Assembly: GCF_002979435.1 (NCBI RefSeq)
Contig: NZ_PCOV01000003.1
Span: 434,001 to 498,000 of the forward strand
Length of the DNA: 64,000 nucleotides
Source of the DNA: Microbacterium sp. MYb66
GTDB taxonomy: Bacteria > Actinomycetota > Actinomycetes > Actinomycetales > Microbacteriaceae
Direction of reading: 5' to 3'
Shown here: piece by piece, positions 33,901 through 42,244 of the stretch
Numbering within the stretch: position 1 is the stretch's first letter
Layout: each line of letters begins with the position of its first letter
Program-made: the position numbers and the translations under genes
The notes under the pieces: generated by a model
Database searches by the model: none
What the model was told of the DNA's origin: nothing
The model's input: the letters and a program-made list of their open reading frames with translations, nothing else

Positions 33901-34357
33901 CGTGCAGTTCTCCCCGAGAAAGTGGGGCTGCTTGGGCAGCAAGCGTTGGGTCGAACTGGGCACCAGTAGGAACAACGTCTGGCCGCGCCGAGTGGTGGAA
34001 GCCCGCCCACACCAACACGTGGAAGAGCTCACGGAGCACCCCGATAGCGGTCGCGGCCGAGACGGCCTGGGTGCGGTGCACGGCCGTGTTGCCCTCTTTG
34101 CGGATCAGTGTGAGCTTCAGCGTGATCGCTCGACCCGCACGAGCGGCGAAATCCGGGTCGCTGATCCGGGCTGCCAGATCATTCCGGTACGGCTCCGGCA
34201 GCTGCCACAGGTCGGCGAGATGGAACACGAGCGTCTCGACCGCGCGGCGAGCGTAGAAGCAAGCCGTGCGCGGGTCCGATGTGGCATAAGTCTCCGCCCG
34301 ACGGGCGTCATCGAACAGCTGCGGCTGCGTCCGCTTGACAAAGTCGAAGTTACCCAT
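30995..34357 (-). CDS. hsdR: Type I restriction enzyme, R subunit
   Basis: 1120 residues. A DUF4145 helical domain (1-120) is followed by a coiled coil (150-195), then the nuclease domain with D-EAK residues in YVDYVLWGDDGRPLAIVEAK (248-266). The superfamily 2 helicase has MATGAGKTR (377-385), DEAH (475-478), GLTATPKEE and, in the second lobe, DMLDTGIDVPE and QMIGRGTRL. HsdR translocates DNA past an HsdM/HsdS complex and cuts at a distance. It is last in the hsdM-hsdS-hsdR order, 59 bp after hsdS. All catalytic motifs look intact. Confidence 0.96.
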   Translation of the reverse strand: MGNFDFVKRTQPQLFDDARRAETYATSDPRTACFYARRAVETLVFHLADLWQLPEPYRNDLAARISDPDFAARAGRAITLKLTLIRKEGNTAVHRTQAVSAATAIGVLRELFHVLVWAGFHHSARPDVVPTGAQFDPTLAAQAAPLSRGELHALVAKFKEQDENYARAVAEKNQLLAVQEAEIERLRAQIAEAQQQNVVPDEHDYSEAETRLHLIDALLREAGWPLSDARDREYPVTGMPSPSGMGYVDYVLWGDDGRPLAIVEAKRTTASVDLGQQQAEIYADRLEAAHGQRPMMFFTNGYEHRIWDDGSGYPPRPVDGFYTKDELELAIQRRQDRKPLAGAPVNSEIAGRPYQQRAIQAVGAAFDQRQRDALLVMATGAGKTRTTIALVQQLMEQGWVKRALFLADRKALVKQAAGQFAKHLPSVTTVNLVTERAAEGRVYVATYPTMLNIINQVDDSERRFSPGAFDLIVIDEAHRSVYDKYGVIFDYFDGLLVGLTATPKEEVDRNTYRLFHLEDGVPTDAYTLEEAVEDGYLVPPRGVSVSTAFLRRGIRYDDLSPEEQDQWDLLDWGDEIPEEIEAEDVNRSLFNADTVDKMIATVMEQGYKVAGGDRLGKTIFFAKNQRHAEFIAERFDLAYPERAGVFTRVITHNAPYAQQFIDDFSIPEKAPHIAVSVDMLDTGIDVPEVVNLVFAKPVRSKAKFWQMIGRGTRLSDDLFGPEKPKQDFLVFDFCGNLEYFSQDLPESPGSRQKSLTQRIFEARVGLVATLGETQPELREATAKTLHQFVAEMNLDNVLVRRHRAEVERFVAWPSWESFTPADAADVLALGGLPSASFDSDEFAKRFDLLILRRQLAQLDGDVALAERVREAVQGIATSLLGKLTIPSVKAEVERLEAVASDEWWADVTLPMLELARLRLRSLARFDDTAGRSPVYTDFEDTMGDAIDVEFARSTRPSDFQRFREKVTAYLRAHENHLALQRLRRNLQLTASDIEELESMLLDADQATRSDIEYAASRTGGFGLFVRSLVGLDRSAAEEAFAAYLDQEQFTANQLRFVDMVISELTATGVMEPSRLFESPYTDTAPTGPTDVFSSDDSQAIISILRSIRSTAIPAEGTTVA

Positions 34358-34416
34358 GGCGTCCCCTCACGCGGCGCTGCCCTCGTCGGCGCGCTCACCT
34401 CATGTCTAGCGGATTC

Positions 34417-35586
34417 CTACAGCTCACCACGAAACGCGCGGGATTGGAGCGATGCGAAGAGCTTGTTGACCGACGCAAGATGCTCGCTTGCAAGCCTTCT
34501 TTCGCGCTGGATGCTGTGCACGATTTCACTGAATCGTTCTTGCAATTCGAGAGATGGAACAGGAACGTGTAGATCGCGCAGGCGTCCCATGCTCACTCTG
34601 CTACGGGTCTGGCCCGACACCAGTGCACCCGCCAATGCCATTGTGCCAGGGTGGTTCAACAACGCTACGAGGTACTCCGAAGTGGCAATTTTCGGTGCTA
34701 CCCGCATCTGAACGCAGTCGGCTTTGTTTAGTGCGACAGGTAAATACTCCGGCTGGATGCAGGCGCGAATGTTCGGCTCGCCCATTGTCGCGATGAGGAT
34801 ATCACCGGGCAGGCACTCATGCTTACGAAGCGACTCAAAATGCTCGGCAGATATGTACGCCCTGTCTGTGTCATCATACATTCCCGGCTTGATATTCTGC
34901 AGGCGCACAACGGGAACGCCCTCCAGGACGTAGTGTTCGCTTTTCAAATTGCTACCAAATGGACCGTCGCTGAACTTCGTCGATGTCGCTCCCAGCGGCA
35001 TTACTCGGTGCTCAACATGCGGACGAGTTGGAGAGCCAAACATGTTGTCGAAGACGGATTGAACGAGCGTGTCGAGATAGCTCAGATGCCGACGTCGAGT
35101 GTCCCGAATGTCAACAGATTGATCGAGAATCGCAGCAATTCGCCCCTGCTCCTCAATCGAGGGAAGGGGAACCTCGATCAGTTTGACCTGGGCGGGGCGG
35201 GCGCGCATTAGTGAACCCCCTACGCCAGCCACCGTCGACATGAACTTTGCGTGGAAGCTATCGCTCAGCAAGAAGCTCCGCAGGTATCTCGGCTCCACGT
35301 CTGGGTGTCGCATAACGATCCACTCGCCCGACGCGATTTGCCTTCGCCCTCGGGATTCGCCTATCACGCCGGCGCGCCGGATGTGAGGCACGATCTTTGA
35401 CAAAACGACATCTCCAGGCTGCACAATTTGCTTTGACGAGCCGATCTCGTGTCCCAATGCCAGGTCGGGATTGCCGCGGTCGTGAGCCGGGATGCTATGC
35501 AAGTCGAACTGTTCGTCCGGATGGTTTCTTGGGTCAAGAGATGCAGCGCGCGCGGGCATAAGTTCACCGAGCGGAACCATTCTCAT
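34417..35586 (-). CDS. hsdS: Type I restriction enzyme, specificity subunit
   Basis: 389 residues from ATG 35586. Two target-recognition domains are visible. Each ends in the conserved region that leads into a spacer helix: LIEVPLPSIEEQGRIAAIL in the middle and LHVPVPSLELQERFSEIV near the C-terminus. The helices after these (DQSVDIRDTRRRHLSYLDTL, RERRLASEHLASVNKLF) set the spacing between the two half-sites. It recognises a bipartite sequence that cannot be deduced here. Base composition drops noticeably relative to neighbours, usual for hsdS genes that exchange domains. ATGA overlap with hsdM couples the two. Confidence 0.93.
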   Translation of the reverse strand: MRMVPLGELMPARAASLDPRNHPDEQFDLHSIPAHDRGNPDLALGHEIGSSKQIVQPGDVVLSKIVPHIRRAGVIGESRGRRQIASGEWIVMRHPDVEPRYLRSFLLSDSFHAKFMSTVAGVGGSLMRARPAQVKLIEVPLPSIEEQGRIAAILDQSVDIRDTRRRHLSYLDTLVQSVFDNMFGSPTRPHVEHRVMPLGATSTKFSDGPFGSNLKSEHYVLEGVPVVRLQNIKPGMYDDTDRAYISAEHFESLRKHECLPGDILIATMGEPNIRACIQPEYLPVALNKADCVQMRVAPKIATSEYLVALLNHPGTMALAGALVSGQTRSRVSMGRLRDLHVPVPSLELQERFSEIVHSIQRERRLASEHLASVNKLFASLQSRAFRGEL

Positions 35587-37085
35587 GACAGCATCGCCTT
35601 CAAATCGGCGAGCCCCTGAGCGATCTCTGATTCCAACACTTCGATGTCGGCGAGAATGTCCAGCGGAGCGCGATGCTCGACCTCGTCGTACACAACCTCC
35701 TTGTAACGGTTGATCGACAGGTCGTAGCCGTTTTCGGCGATCTCCGCCTTCGGCACGGTGAAGGACTTCTCGGTGCGGGCGCGGTCGCGTTCCGTCCCGT
35801 CGCGCTCGGCCCAGCGGGCACGCACGTCGTCGAGATCGTTCTGTTCGATGGGAGTCCGCTTGTCGTCGAGGGAGTATCCATCGGCGGTAACGTCGTAGAA
35901 CCACACCTCACCCGTGCCGCCGTCGTCCGTCCGTGTGAAGAACAGGATCGCGGTGGATACTCCGGCGTATGGCTTGAAGACTCCGGAGGGGAGCTTCACG
36001 ATGGCGTCGAGCTTCTGATCTTCGACGAGCATCTTCCGCAGGGCCTTGTGCGCGGTCGTCGATCCGAAGAGTACGCCGTCTGGCACAATCACCGCCGCTC
36101 TTCCGCCGGGCTTCAGAAGCTTGAGGAAGAGCGCGAGGAAGAGCAGCTCCGTCTTCTTGGTCTTGACCGTACGAAGCAGCTCCGTCGAAGCCGCTTCGTA
36201 GTCCAGCGAACCGGCGAATGGTGGGTTGGCAAGGATCAGGGTGTACTTATCCTTGTCCGCGCTCGCCCCCTCAGACAGAGAGTCACGGTAGCGGATGTCG
36301 GGCGACTCGATGCCGTGCATCATCATGTTCATACTGCCGATGCGCAGCATGGTCGAGTCGAAGTCGTAGCCGTGGAACATCGAGCGGTGGAAGTGCTCGC
36401 GCTGAGCGGTATCCGACAGCACGGAGGGGTGGTGCTCCCGCACATACTCGGATGCGCTCACGAGGAAGCCGGCGGTCCCGGCCGCGGGGTCGCAGATTTC
36501 GTCACCAGGTTTCGGAGCCATGAGGTCGACCATCAGGTTGATGATGTGGCGAGGTGTGCGGAATTGCCCGTTGACGCCCGCGCTGGCGATCTTCGACAGC
36601 AGGTACTCGTAGATGTCACCGTTGGTATCGCGGTCGTTCATCGGGATGGCATCGATAAGGTCGACAACCTTCGTCAGCAGCCCCGCATTGGGAATCATGA
36701 AGGTCGCATCCTTCATGTGCTCGGCGTAAGTCGATCCGTCGCCGCCGAGTTGCCGGAGGAAGGGGAACACCTCGGTGCCCATGCGCGCGAACATGACGTC
36801 TCCGCCTACGTTCTTCAGCCGCGACCACCTCAGATGCTGTTGTGCTTCAGTGAAGACCGGGTTCTCGTTCGGGTTGCCCATGAGCTTCTCGCGGTTGTCC
36901 GCAAGAGTCTGAAGCTCGTCGAGCCTGCGGATGAAGAGGAGATAGGTGATTTGCTCGATCACTTGCAGTGGGTTGCTGATGCCGCCCGACCAGAAGGCGT
37001 CCCAGACGCGGTCTACTTTGCTCTTCAGTTCACCGGTGATCACACGCTCAACTCTACGGAATCGCGGGGCGTCAGGTTCTTCCAT
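35583..37085 (-). CDS. hsdM: Type I restriction enzyme, DNA N6-adenine methyltransferase subunit
   Basis: 500 residues. The N-terminal HsdM_N helices (VDRVWDAFWSGGISNPLQVI, EQITYLLFIRRLDEL) precede the Rossmann methylase domain. That domain has motif I in CDPAAGTAGFLVSASEY (S-adenosylmethionine site, about residue 197) and the N6-adenine catalytic motif ILANPPFAGS (about 283). C-terminal coiled coil (LADIEVLESEIAQGLADL) should contact HsdS. The enzyme protects host sites and forms the restriction complex. First gene of the hsd set, 44 bp after mcrC on the same strand. Confidence 0.97.
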   Translation of the reverse strand: MEEPDAPRFRRVERVITGELKSKVDRVWDAFWSGGISNPLQVIEQITYLLFIRRLDELQTLADNREKLMGNPNENPVFTEAQQHLRWSRLKNVGGDVMFARMGTEVFPFLRQLGGDGSTYAEHMKDATFMIPNAGLLTKVVDLIDAIPMNDRDTNGDIYEYLLSKIASAGVNGQFRTPRHIINLMVDLMAPKPGDEICDPAAGTAGFLVSASEYVREHHPSVLSDTAQREHFHRSMFHGYDFDSTMLRIGSMNMMMHGIESPDIRYRDSLSEGASADKDKYTLILANPPFAGSLDYEAASTELLRTVKTKKTELLFLALFLKLLKPGGRAAVIVPDGVLFGSTTAHKALRKMLVEDQKLDAIVKLPSGVFKPYAGVSTAILFFTRTDDGGTGEVWFYDVTADGYSLDDKRTPIEQNDLDDVRARWAERDGTERDRARTEKSFTVPKAEIAENGYDLSINRYKEVVYDEVEHRAPLDILADIEVLESEIAQGLADLKAMLS

Positions 37086-37129
37086 GGTTGCCTCTTCTAC
37101 CGCCTGTTCGAAGGCAGCCGATCAGGATC

Positions 37130-38350
37130 TCAGGGGCCACCGACATTGAGTCGAATCGTCGTCAGCATCATCCCCAACGCCCGCACCCGCCTCGCCAGCT
37201 GTCCAGGCCCCCCGCTCACATCCACCGCATGCGCAACCACCGTCGTCCTCGTCGCCGCAATCTCATACCGCCGCGGCTCCACATCCCCGGACACGTACAG
37301 CAGGTGCACCTCGCGAACCCCTGCCGTCACGGCGTAGGCGAGCGCCTGATACACATCCGCGTTCGGCGGTGACCCGTCGCTCTCGCCCCACACCTTGTAC
37401 TTCGTATCCGCAACCGCGACCACTCGCCCTTGCCGCGAGATCACGATGTCCGGACGCATCCGGATCTTCCCCTCTGCGTCCAACTGCCAATCCGACACCT
37501 GCAGATCGACGTCGAACCCCTCGGGATGCAGCGTCGCCTGAAGAACCCGCCCGACGAAGTCCTCGTACACCTTCGCCACGTTCAGCAAGAAGGCGGAACC
37601 CGAGCTCGCCCCCTCGGCGTGTGCCCAGGACGTCGCCTCGAGAACCCATCGGGCGAGTCGGAGTGCGGGCTGGTAGTGCGCGTTCAACCGCGACTCCGCT
37701 GGCAGTATGACCAGGCCCGTCGCACGCAGATCCGATACCTCGGAGAACAGCCCCAGGAGCGGACCGAGCTTGTCGACCACCCGCCGCGGAAGCTGCTCCA
37801 GTCGAACCAGCGCGCGCAGCGCGGCCTTGAGGATTCTGTTCTCCGGAACGTCCTCGGTGTAGTCGTCGTAGGTGAGCTCCACCGGCACGGGGATACCGGG
37901 CCGCACCTTGAGCTGCCGCGCGATGTCCCATCGACCGCGGATCACTGTGCCCGTCTCCTCGACAGAGACGTATCCCTTGAGCAGTCCTCTGCCCGTCGCC
38001 TCCCCGACTGACCGAATCAGTGCGGATGCCAGCGCGGCCGGGAGATCCTGATCGGCCTCAAAGGCAAACGACGCATCATCCACCTCGGCCTGCAAGCCTG
38101 AGTAGGAGGCCATGAAGATGAGACTTCGCAGCGGCGTCTTCGGCCGCACGATCAGACGTACGTCATCAATCGCGACCACACCGACGCGCGTCACGTCTGT
38201 GACCCGCCAGATGCCCGAATCCACCGTCGGTGAGACCCGGCAGAACCTCAGGTCTTGCAGACGCGCAGCTTGCGACGCGGTGAGCGCGACCAAGGACTCG
38301 CCCTTCTCGGCGATGTCCTCGACACGGGCCTCGATCATGACCGAGTTCAT
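37130..38350 (-). CDS. mcrC: McrC-like nuclease subunit of the McrBC modification-dependent system
   Basis: 406 residues from ATG 38350. The N-terminal half matches McrC (SGIWRVTDVTRVGVVAIDDV, VRPKTPLRSLIFMASYSG, RGRWDIARQL, DYTEDVPENRILKAAL). The C-terminal half has the PD-(D/E)xK site: MRPDIVISRQG then VVAVADTKYKVW (about residues 296-317). McrC joins McrB rings and cuts DNA carrying modified cytosine. It is coupled to mcrB by an ATGA overlap and followed directly by hsdM, so both defence systems may share a transcript. Confidence 0.94.
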   Translation of the reverse strand: MNSVMIEARVEDIAEKGESLVALTASQAARLQDLRFCRVSPTVDSGIWRVTDVTRVGVVAIDDVRLIVRPKTPLRSLIFMASYSGLQAEVDDASFAFEADQDLPAALASALIRSVGEATGRGLLKGYVSVEETGTVIRGRWDIARQLKVRPGIPVPVELTYDDYTEDVPENRILKAALRALVRLEQLPRRVVDKLGPLLGLFSEVSDLRATGLVILPAESRLNAHYQPALRLARWVLEATSWAHAEGASSGSAFLLNVAKVYEDFVGRVLQATLHPEGFDVDLQVSDWQLDAEGKIRMRPDIVISRQGRVVAVADTKYKVWGESDGSPPNADVYQALAYAVTAGVREVHLLYVSGDVEPRRYEIAATRTTVVAHAVDVSGGPGQLARRVRALGMMLTTIRLNVGGP

Positions 38351-40491
38351 GTCTCGGTCGTTGCGTCCGTGTCCGTGGTGACGATTGTGAGCAGAGCATC
38401 CAGCCCATACTTCACATGCACGTCGACGCCCGTGCCGATGTGCCGCTCTTCGAGCAGAGGCAGGATGCTCTCCTCCCACACGGCGCGCAGGTCGTCCTCG
38501 CCCAAGTCGTCGGTCCGGAGCAGGTGGCTCGGGCCGATGCGGTCCTCGCGATCGCGGATGCTCTCGTTCAAGAGCTCGAACAGCGCGGCGACCGGCAGCG
38601 TCTGCGGATGCTGCTCCGACCACCGGCCGAGGATGCCCTTCACCGGAGCGACATCCGGATGCAGCTCGAAGAACGCGAACCGGCGTCGCATTGCCGAGTC
38701 GAGCAGCGCGATCGACCGGTCGGCGGTGTTCATGGTTCCGATGATCAGCACGTTCGCGGGGAGGCTGAACGACTTCCCGCCATCGTCGCCCGAACCGGCA
38801 TAGAGCACGTCGATCGCATCGTCCCGGTACTCGAGCAGGTAGTACAGCTCGCCGAAGACTTTGCTGAGGTTCGCGCGGTTGATCTCATCGATCATCAGCA
38901 CATGCGGGACATCCGGGTTCTTGCGCGCTTCATCCGCGATCTCCCGAAGTGGACCGCGGGTGAGAGAGAACGACAGCTGCCCCGCGGCATCCGTCACCGG
39001 ACGATAGCCGGCGAAGAAGTCCTCGTAGGTGTACGACGGGTGGAACTGGATGCGCTTCACGACGCTGCCGGGCTTGCCCAGCCGGTTGGCCAGCGCGCGA
39101 GCGACGTAGGTCTTGCCTGTTCCGGGAGGGCCGTAGAGGATCACCTGACCACGGCGGTGCAGCGCGCTCGTGACCTTTCCGAGCCATGCCTCGTGCAGGT
39201 GAGTCGCGCCGGCGAGCTCTGTGAGGTCGACCTCAGAGGGGAAGAAGCCGCGAGGGTCTGGGTCTGTCTCGGCCTCTTCGTCACTCACGGTGACAGGATC
39301 TGCAGGCGCGGGTTCCACCGGGCCCGTCGGGTTCTTTTCCCACCGCGACTCGAGATCGCCATAAAGGTCGATCGGCTTTCCGGCCTTGACCTGCAGTGCG
39401 ATAACGATGGCTTGGAGGTCGGCGTCTGGGTCGCTCGAGAACTCGCCACCGATTTCGCCGATGAACGCCTCGCGAATACGGGTTCGGTGGTCGGTCGAGA
39501 CGATCGGGCCGAAGAAGCCGGGGTGCACGAGGTAGAGGAGGGCGTAGCGCTGGGTGGGGAACCCACTGTCTTTCCCCAGTACGAGGTCTCGCCAGCGCCG
39601 TGGTTCATCGAGCGCACGTTGCTGTTCTTCCTCGCTCAGCTCGGTCCACGCGACCAGCACTTCGAGCACGACAGTGAGCGCGTGGTTGACGTGAGCCTGC
39701 ATCCCTTGCCCCGGGTTGAAGGCGCCACCAGCGAACGCGGCATCGAACACCTGCGGGATCTCGACCGGATGCCGCATCACGTTCAGCGCGGACTCGACCC
39801 GCTCGCGCTTCTTGGCGTGGCCCATGACCTTGGCGATCGGGAGCAGCTGGAAGGCCAGAACTTCTGCCATCAGCAGCTTCTGATCCTCTGTCGCGCCGGC
39901 GAGCTGCAGTTCGAGGTTGGCGTTGAAGCCTTTGCCATCAACCTTGTCTGCGGTCACCCACAACGTGTGCAGTTCACGGATATTCGATGCGGTCCACACC
40001 TCACGGCCAGGGGCGAACGCTGACAGGCCCTTACGGAGCCCCTCTTCCACGATCACCTCGGCGGCGGCGAGCAATGTGCGCTGATTGGCGTCTTCGCTCA
40101 CCCAGCGTTCGGGCAGTGCACGCTCGATCTCGTTGCGTCGACGGTCTCTTTCAGCGACCTTCAACCGCTGGGCTTCGACGACAAGCTCGTTGCCGGGAAA
40201 CGCCTCAACCGCGGCGACACCGTTCGGTGTAATGGCCCATTCTCCGGACAGCGAAGGATTCTTGCGCAGCCACCCTGCCGCGACGAAATCGGAGCTGGCG
40301 AACAACCAGTTCGTTGACCCGCGGGGTACGTTCCTCGTGTTGAGCTCTGATTCGTGCGGAGTGAGAGGCACGCGCGCCACCGACTCCGCCCAGATGTCTG
40401 AGACGGCCATGTAAGAACCGTCGGAAGCCTGTTCGACGAGGATCTCGAGTGCGGTCCGCACACGCTCCGCAGTCTTGAGTTCCTTCTCCAT
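38347..40491 (-). CDS. mcrB: McrB-like AAA+ GTPase/translocase subunit
   Basis: 714 residues. The C-terminal AAA+ module has Walker A VILYGPPGTGKTYVARAL (about residue 450), Walker B HVLMIDEINRANLSKVFGEL (about 527), sensor IIGTMNTADRSIALLDSAMR and an Arg-finger region MRRRFAFFEL. McrB forms GTP-hydrolysing hexamers that read modified DNA and drive McrC. The N-terminal 400 residues differ from the short DUF3578 reader of E. coli McrB: a winged-helix-like start (DGSYMAVSDIWAES) and a helical middle (VLEVLVAWTELSEEEQQRAL). The recognised modification may therefore differ. Confidence 0.93.
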   Translation of the reverse strand: MEKELKTAERVRTALEILVEQASDGSYMAVSDIWAESVARVPLTPHESELNTRNVPRGSTNWLFASSDFVAAGWLRKNPSLSGEWAITPNGVAAVEAFPGNELVVEAQRLKVAERDRRRNEIERALPERWVSEDANQRTLLAAAEVIVEEGLRKGLSAFAPGREVWTASNIRELHTLWVTADKVDGKGFNANLELQLAGATEDQKLLMAEVLAFQLLPIAKVMGHAKKRERVESALNVMRHPVEIPQVFDAAFAGGAFNPGQGMQAHVNHALTVVLEVLVAWTELSEEEQQRALDEPRRWRDLVLGKDSGFPTQRYALLYLVHPGFFGPIVSTDHRTRIREAFIGEIGGEFSSDPDADLQAIVIALQVKAGKPIDLYGDLESRWEKNPTGPVEPAPADPVTVSDEEAETDPDPRGFFPSEVDLTELAGATHLHEAWLGKVTSALHRRGQVILYGPPGTGKTYVARALANRLGKPGSVVKRIQFHPSYTYEDFFAGYRPVTDAAGQLSFSLTRGPLREIADEARKNPDVPHVLMIDEINRANLSKVFGELYYLLEYRDDAIDVLYAGSGDDGGKSFSLPANVLIIGTMNTADRSIALLDSAMRRRFAFFELHPDVAPVKGILGRWSEQHPQTLPVAALFELLNESIRDREDRIGPSHLLRTDDLGEDDLRAVWEESILPLLEERHIGTGVDVHVKYGLDALLTIVTTDTDATTET

Positions 40492-40605
40492 CGTGCTCCT
40501 TCAGGTCGCGGCCGGCCCGCACTGCGGCTGCCACTGTGTTCGTGTCGGTGCATGAAAGCGCGAACACCAAAGGCCGTGCCGGGGCTGGTTCTTCGTTCGC
40601 CCCCG

Positions 40606-40749
40606 CTACTTGCGCGGACAGTTCCGCTTGTCGTGGCCGTGATAGCTGCAGACGCTGCATGCACCCGCGTGAGGAGAGACATCGCAGGAGCGCTTGTCGT
40701 GTCCGAGCTCTCCGCACCACGAGCATGTCCTCGTACCACTCGCACTCAT
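40606..40749 (-). CDS. 47-residue double CCHC zinc-knuckle protein
   Basis: From ATG 40749 (GGAGG five bases upstream) the protein has two CX2CX4HX4C zinc knuckles, CSWCGELGHDKRSC and CSVCSYHGHDKRNC, joined by DVSPHAGA. CCHC knuckles bind single-stranded nucleic acid in retroviral nucleocapsids and eukaryotic CNBP-like proteins; they are uncommon as free-standing bacterial proteins. The second half of each repeat is almost identical (GHDKRSC, GHDKRNC). It lies 115 bp upstream of mcrB on the same strand and divergent from the 166-residue protein at 40960. Role unknown; nucleic-acid binding is inferred. Confidence 0.75.
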   Translation of the reverse strand: MSASGTRTCSWCGELGHDKRSCDVSPHAGACSVCSYHGHDKRNCPRK

Positions 40750-40834
40750 CGCTGCCTCCGCTTGCTGCTGCCCCATCAATATGGTCAAGAGCCTAGTGGT
40801 CGTCAAGCGTCGCGATCCGGCCGCCCGCGCACAC

Positions 40835-40939
40835 GCGAGAACCACGTGGGCGAGCCCTCTACGCCCACGTGGACCTGGTCGCATGTACTGTGAGATCCCT
40901 CGCCGTACGGCGAGAACCCCGTGGCTGATAGGCAGCCAC
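40835..40939. repeat. Cluster of inverted and direct repeats in a divergent promoter
   Basis: Three dyads occur within 100 bases: CCACGTGGGCG (40842-40852) with CGCCCACGTGG (40862-40872), a perfect 16-bp palindrome CTCGCCGTACGGCGAG (40899-40914), and GTGGCTG/CAGCCAC (40921-40927, 40933-40939) just before the next gene's ribosome-binding site. In addition a 19-base direct repeat beginning GCGAGAACC occurs at 40835 and 40910 with three mismatches. They separate the zinc-knuckle gene from the divergent gene at 40960 and look like operators or RNA hairpins. Confidence 0.65.
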
Positions 40940-40959
40940 ACCAGATGAGAGAGTGCAAG

Positions 40960-41460
40960 ATGAGAAAGCTCAGTACGATCGCCCAAGCCCTCGCGGATGA
41001 GATCGCAGCCCAGGACTGGTCGGATGCGCATTCGCGAGCAGATGGCGCACGTCACAACCGCGAACTAGATCGCACCCAAGCGGCGCAACTCGCACCTGAT
41101 GAGGCAGACACGGTTCGCGTGAACGTGATGTGGGTAGTGGCTCAAGCATTGAGTGATCACGATCCGAACTTTGATGTTCACGCGTTCGCGGAGGCGGCTG
41201 GAGTCAGTCCTGACTATCGCTTGCGCAATGACGGGTCGCCAAGCGGCGCCATGGCTGCCGGTATCCGGCTTGGAACCGGCGAGACGTACACGCCCAAGCA
41301 ACTAGCGCGATTGCTGGGATACACCGAAGAATCTCGCCCTGGGAAGGTAGTGCGCGACTACCTTCGGGCCAAGAATCCGAAGCGGACGAAGTATCAGCCT
41401 TGGGTGCTCACTGAGGCGCAAGCCGCAGATGTGCTCGCGAACGTGCCGATGAAGCGCTGA
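40960..41460 (+). CDS. Unrecognised 166-residue protein with C-terminal HTH-like domain
   Basis: Start ATG 40960 is chosen over ATG 40945 because GAGAG lies at a usable distance. The N-terminus is helical and hydrophilic (LSTIAQALADEIAAQDWSDA). The middle has VNVMWVVAQALSDHDPNFDV. The C-terminal 60 residues (TYTPKQLARLLGYTEESRPG, then VVRDYLRAKNPKRTKYQPWV, then LTEAQAADVL) look like a helix-turn-helix with a basic recognition stretch. I know no family for it. It is divergent from the zinc-knuckle gene, next to the McrBC/type I island, and ends at a strong terminator. Confidence 0.65.
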   Translation: MRKLSTIAQALADEIAAQDWSDAHSRADGARHNRELDRTQAAQLAPDEADTVRVNVMWVVAQALSDHDPNFDVHAFAEAAGVSPDYRLRNDGSPSGAMAAGIRLGTGETYTPKQLARLLGYTEESRPGKVVRDYLRAKNPKRTKYQPWVLTEAQAADVLANVPMKR

Positions 41461-41470
41461 TGCGAGTCGG

Positions 41471-41497
41471 GAGCCCCTAGCCGAACGCTGGGGGCTC
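41471..41497. terminator. Bidirectional hairpin terminator
   Basis: GAGCCCCTAGC (41471-41481) pairs with GCTGGGGGCTC (41487-41497), 11 bp with one G-U pair and a five-base loop. It lies between convergent stops at 41460 and 41516. Confidence 0.75.
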
Positions 41498-41515
41498 TCG
41501 TCATTCCCCAACCCG

Positions 41516-42220
41516 CTACTGCGTCAGCTTCACAAAGTACTCATACCGGTCACCCGGCGATGAGCTCGAAACATACTCCACCGGCCGCCCGGAGGTGTCG
41601 CTCGTCCACCGGTTGATCGTCAGCAGCGGAAACCCCTCCGCGACCCCGAGCGCCTCCGCCTGCTCCGACGTCGCGGCCTCGGCGCGGATCTTTTCGCTCG
41701 CCTCTTTCAGGTAGATGCCGAGCTCCGCGAACAGCGCATACAGCGACTGGGTGCGCTCCAACTCCGAAGCCTTGAGTCGCGCACCGATCTCGTCGGGCAC
41801 CCACGACACCATGAGGCAGAACGGGCGGTCGTCGTTCATGCGCACGCGCGAGATGCGCCACAGGTGCGCTCCGGGCAAGAAGTCGGTGGCGTTGAGAGGC
41901 GGCGAGGGGTCGGGGTCGATCACGATGTCGCGGATGCCGGGCCGCAGGCCGAGGTCGCGCATCACGTCGGTGAAGCTGCGCAGGTCTCCGAGCGTGTGCG
42001 TCATGCCCTGCTCGCTGACGTACGTGCCCGACCCGCGCTGACGCCGCAGCAGGTTCACCTGCGTGAGCACGTTGAGGGCCTGGCGAACCGTGTTGCGGCT
42101 GACGCCGAAGAGCTCGCCCAGCTCCAGCTCGCCGGGGAGGCGTTCACCGGACTTCCACCGGCCGTCCGCGATCTCCTGTCGCAGCTGGTCGGCGATCTGC
42201 TGGTAGGCCGGCTTCGTCAC
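41516..42220 (-). CDS. GntR/HutC-family transcriptional regulator (YegW-like position)
   Basis: 234 residues from GTG 42220. The winged HTH is YQQIADQLRQEIADGRWKSG then LPGELELGELFGVSRNTVRQ, with the wing LRRQRGSGTYVSEQ. The effector domain is the UTRA fold of the HutC subfamily (LWRISRVRMNDDRPFCLM, PLLTINRWTSDTSGRPVEYV), which senses small sugars or phosphorylated sugars. It is divergent from an ABC/kinase/ADP-ribosylglycohydrolase operon. Three tandem operator-like elements (42245-42299) lie between them, so it is very likely the operon repressor. Confidence 0.93.
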   Translation of the reverse strand: MTKPAYQQIADQLRQEIADGRWKSGERLPGELELGELFGVSRNTVRQALNVLTQVNLLRRQRGSGTYVSEQGMTHTLGDLRSFTDVMRDLGLRPGIRDIVIDPDPSPPLNATDFLPGAHLWRISRVRMNDDRPFCLMVSWVPDEIGARLKASELERTQSLYALFAELGIYLKEASEKIRAEAATSEQAEALGVAEGFPLLTINRWTSDTSGRPVEYVSSSSPGDRYEYFVKLTQ

Positions 42221-42244
42221 CCTGACACTGTGCCACACGGAAGA

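Noticed and set aside
40835..40939. Repeats near 40.9 kb as a CRISPR array
   Set aside because: Only two copies of an imperfect 19-base direct repeat, no regular spacers and no cas genes nearby.
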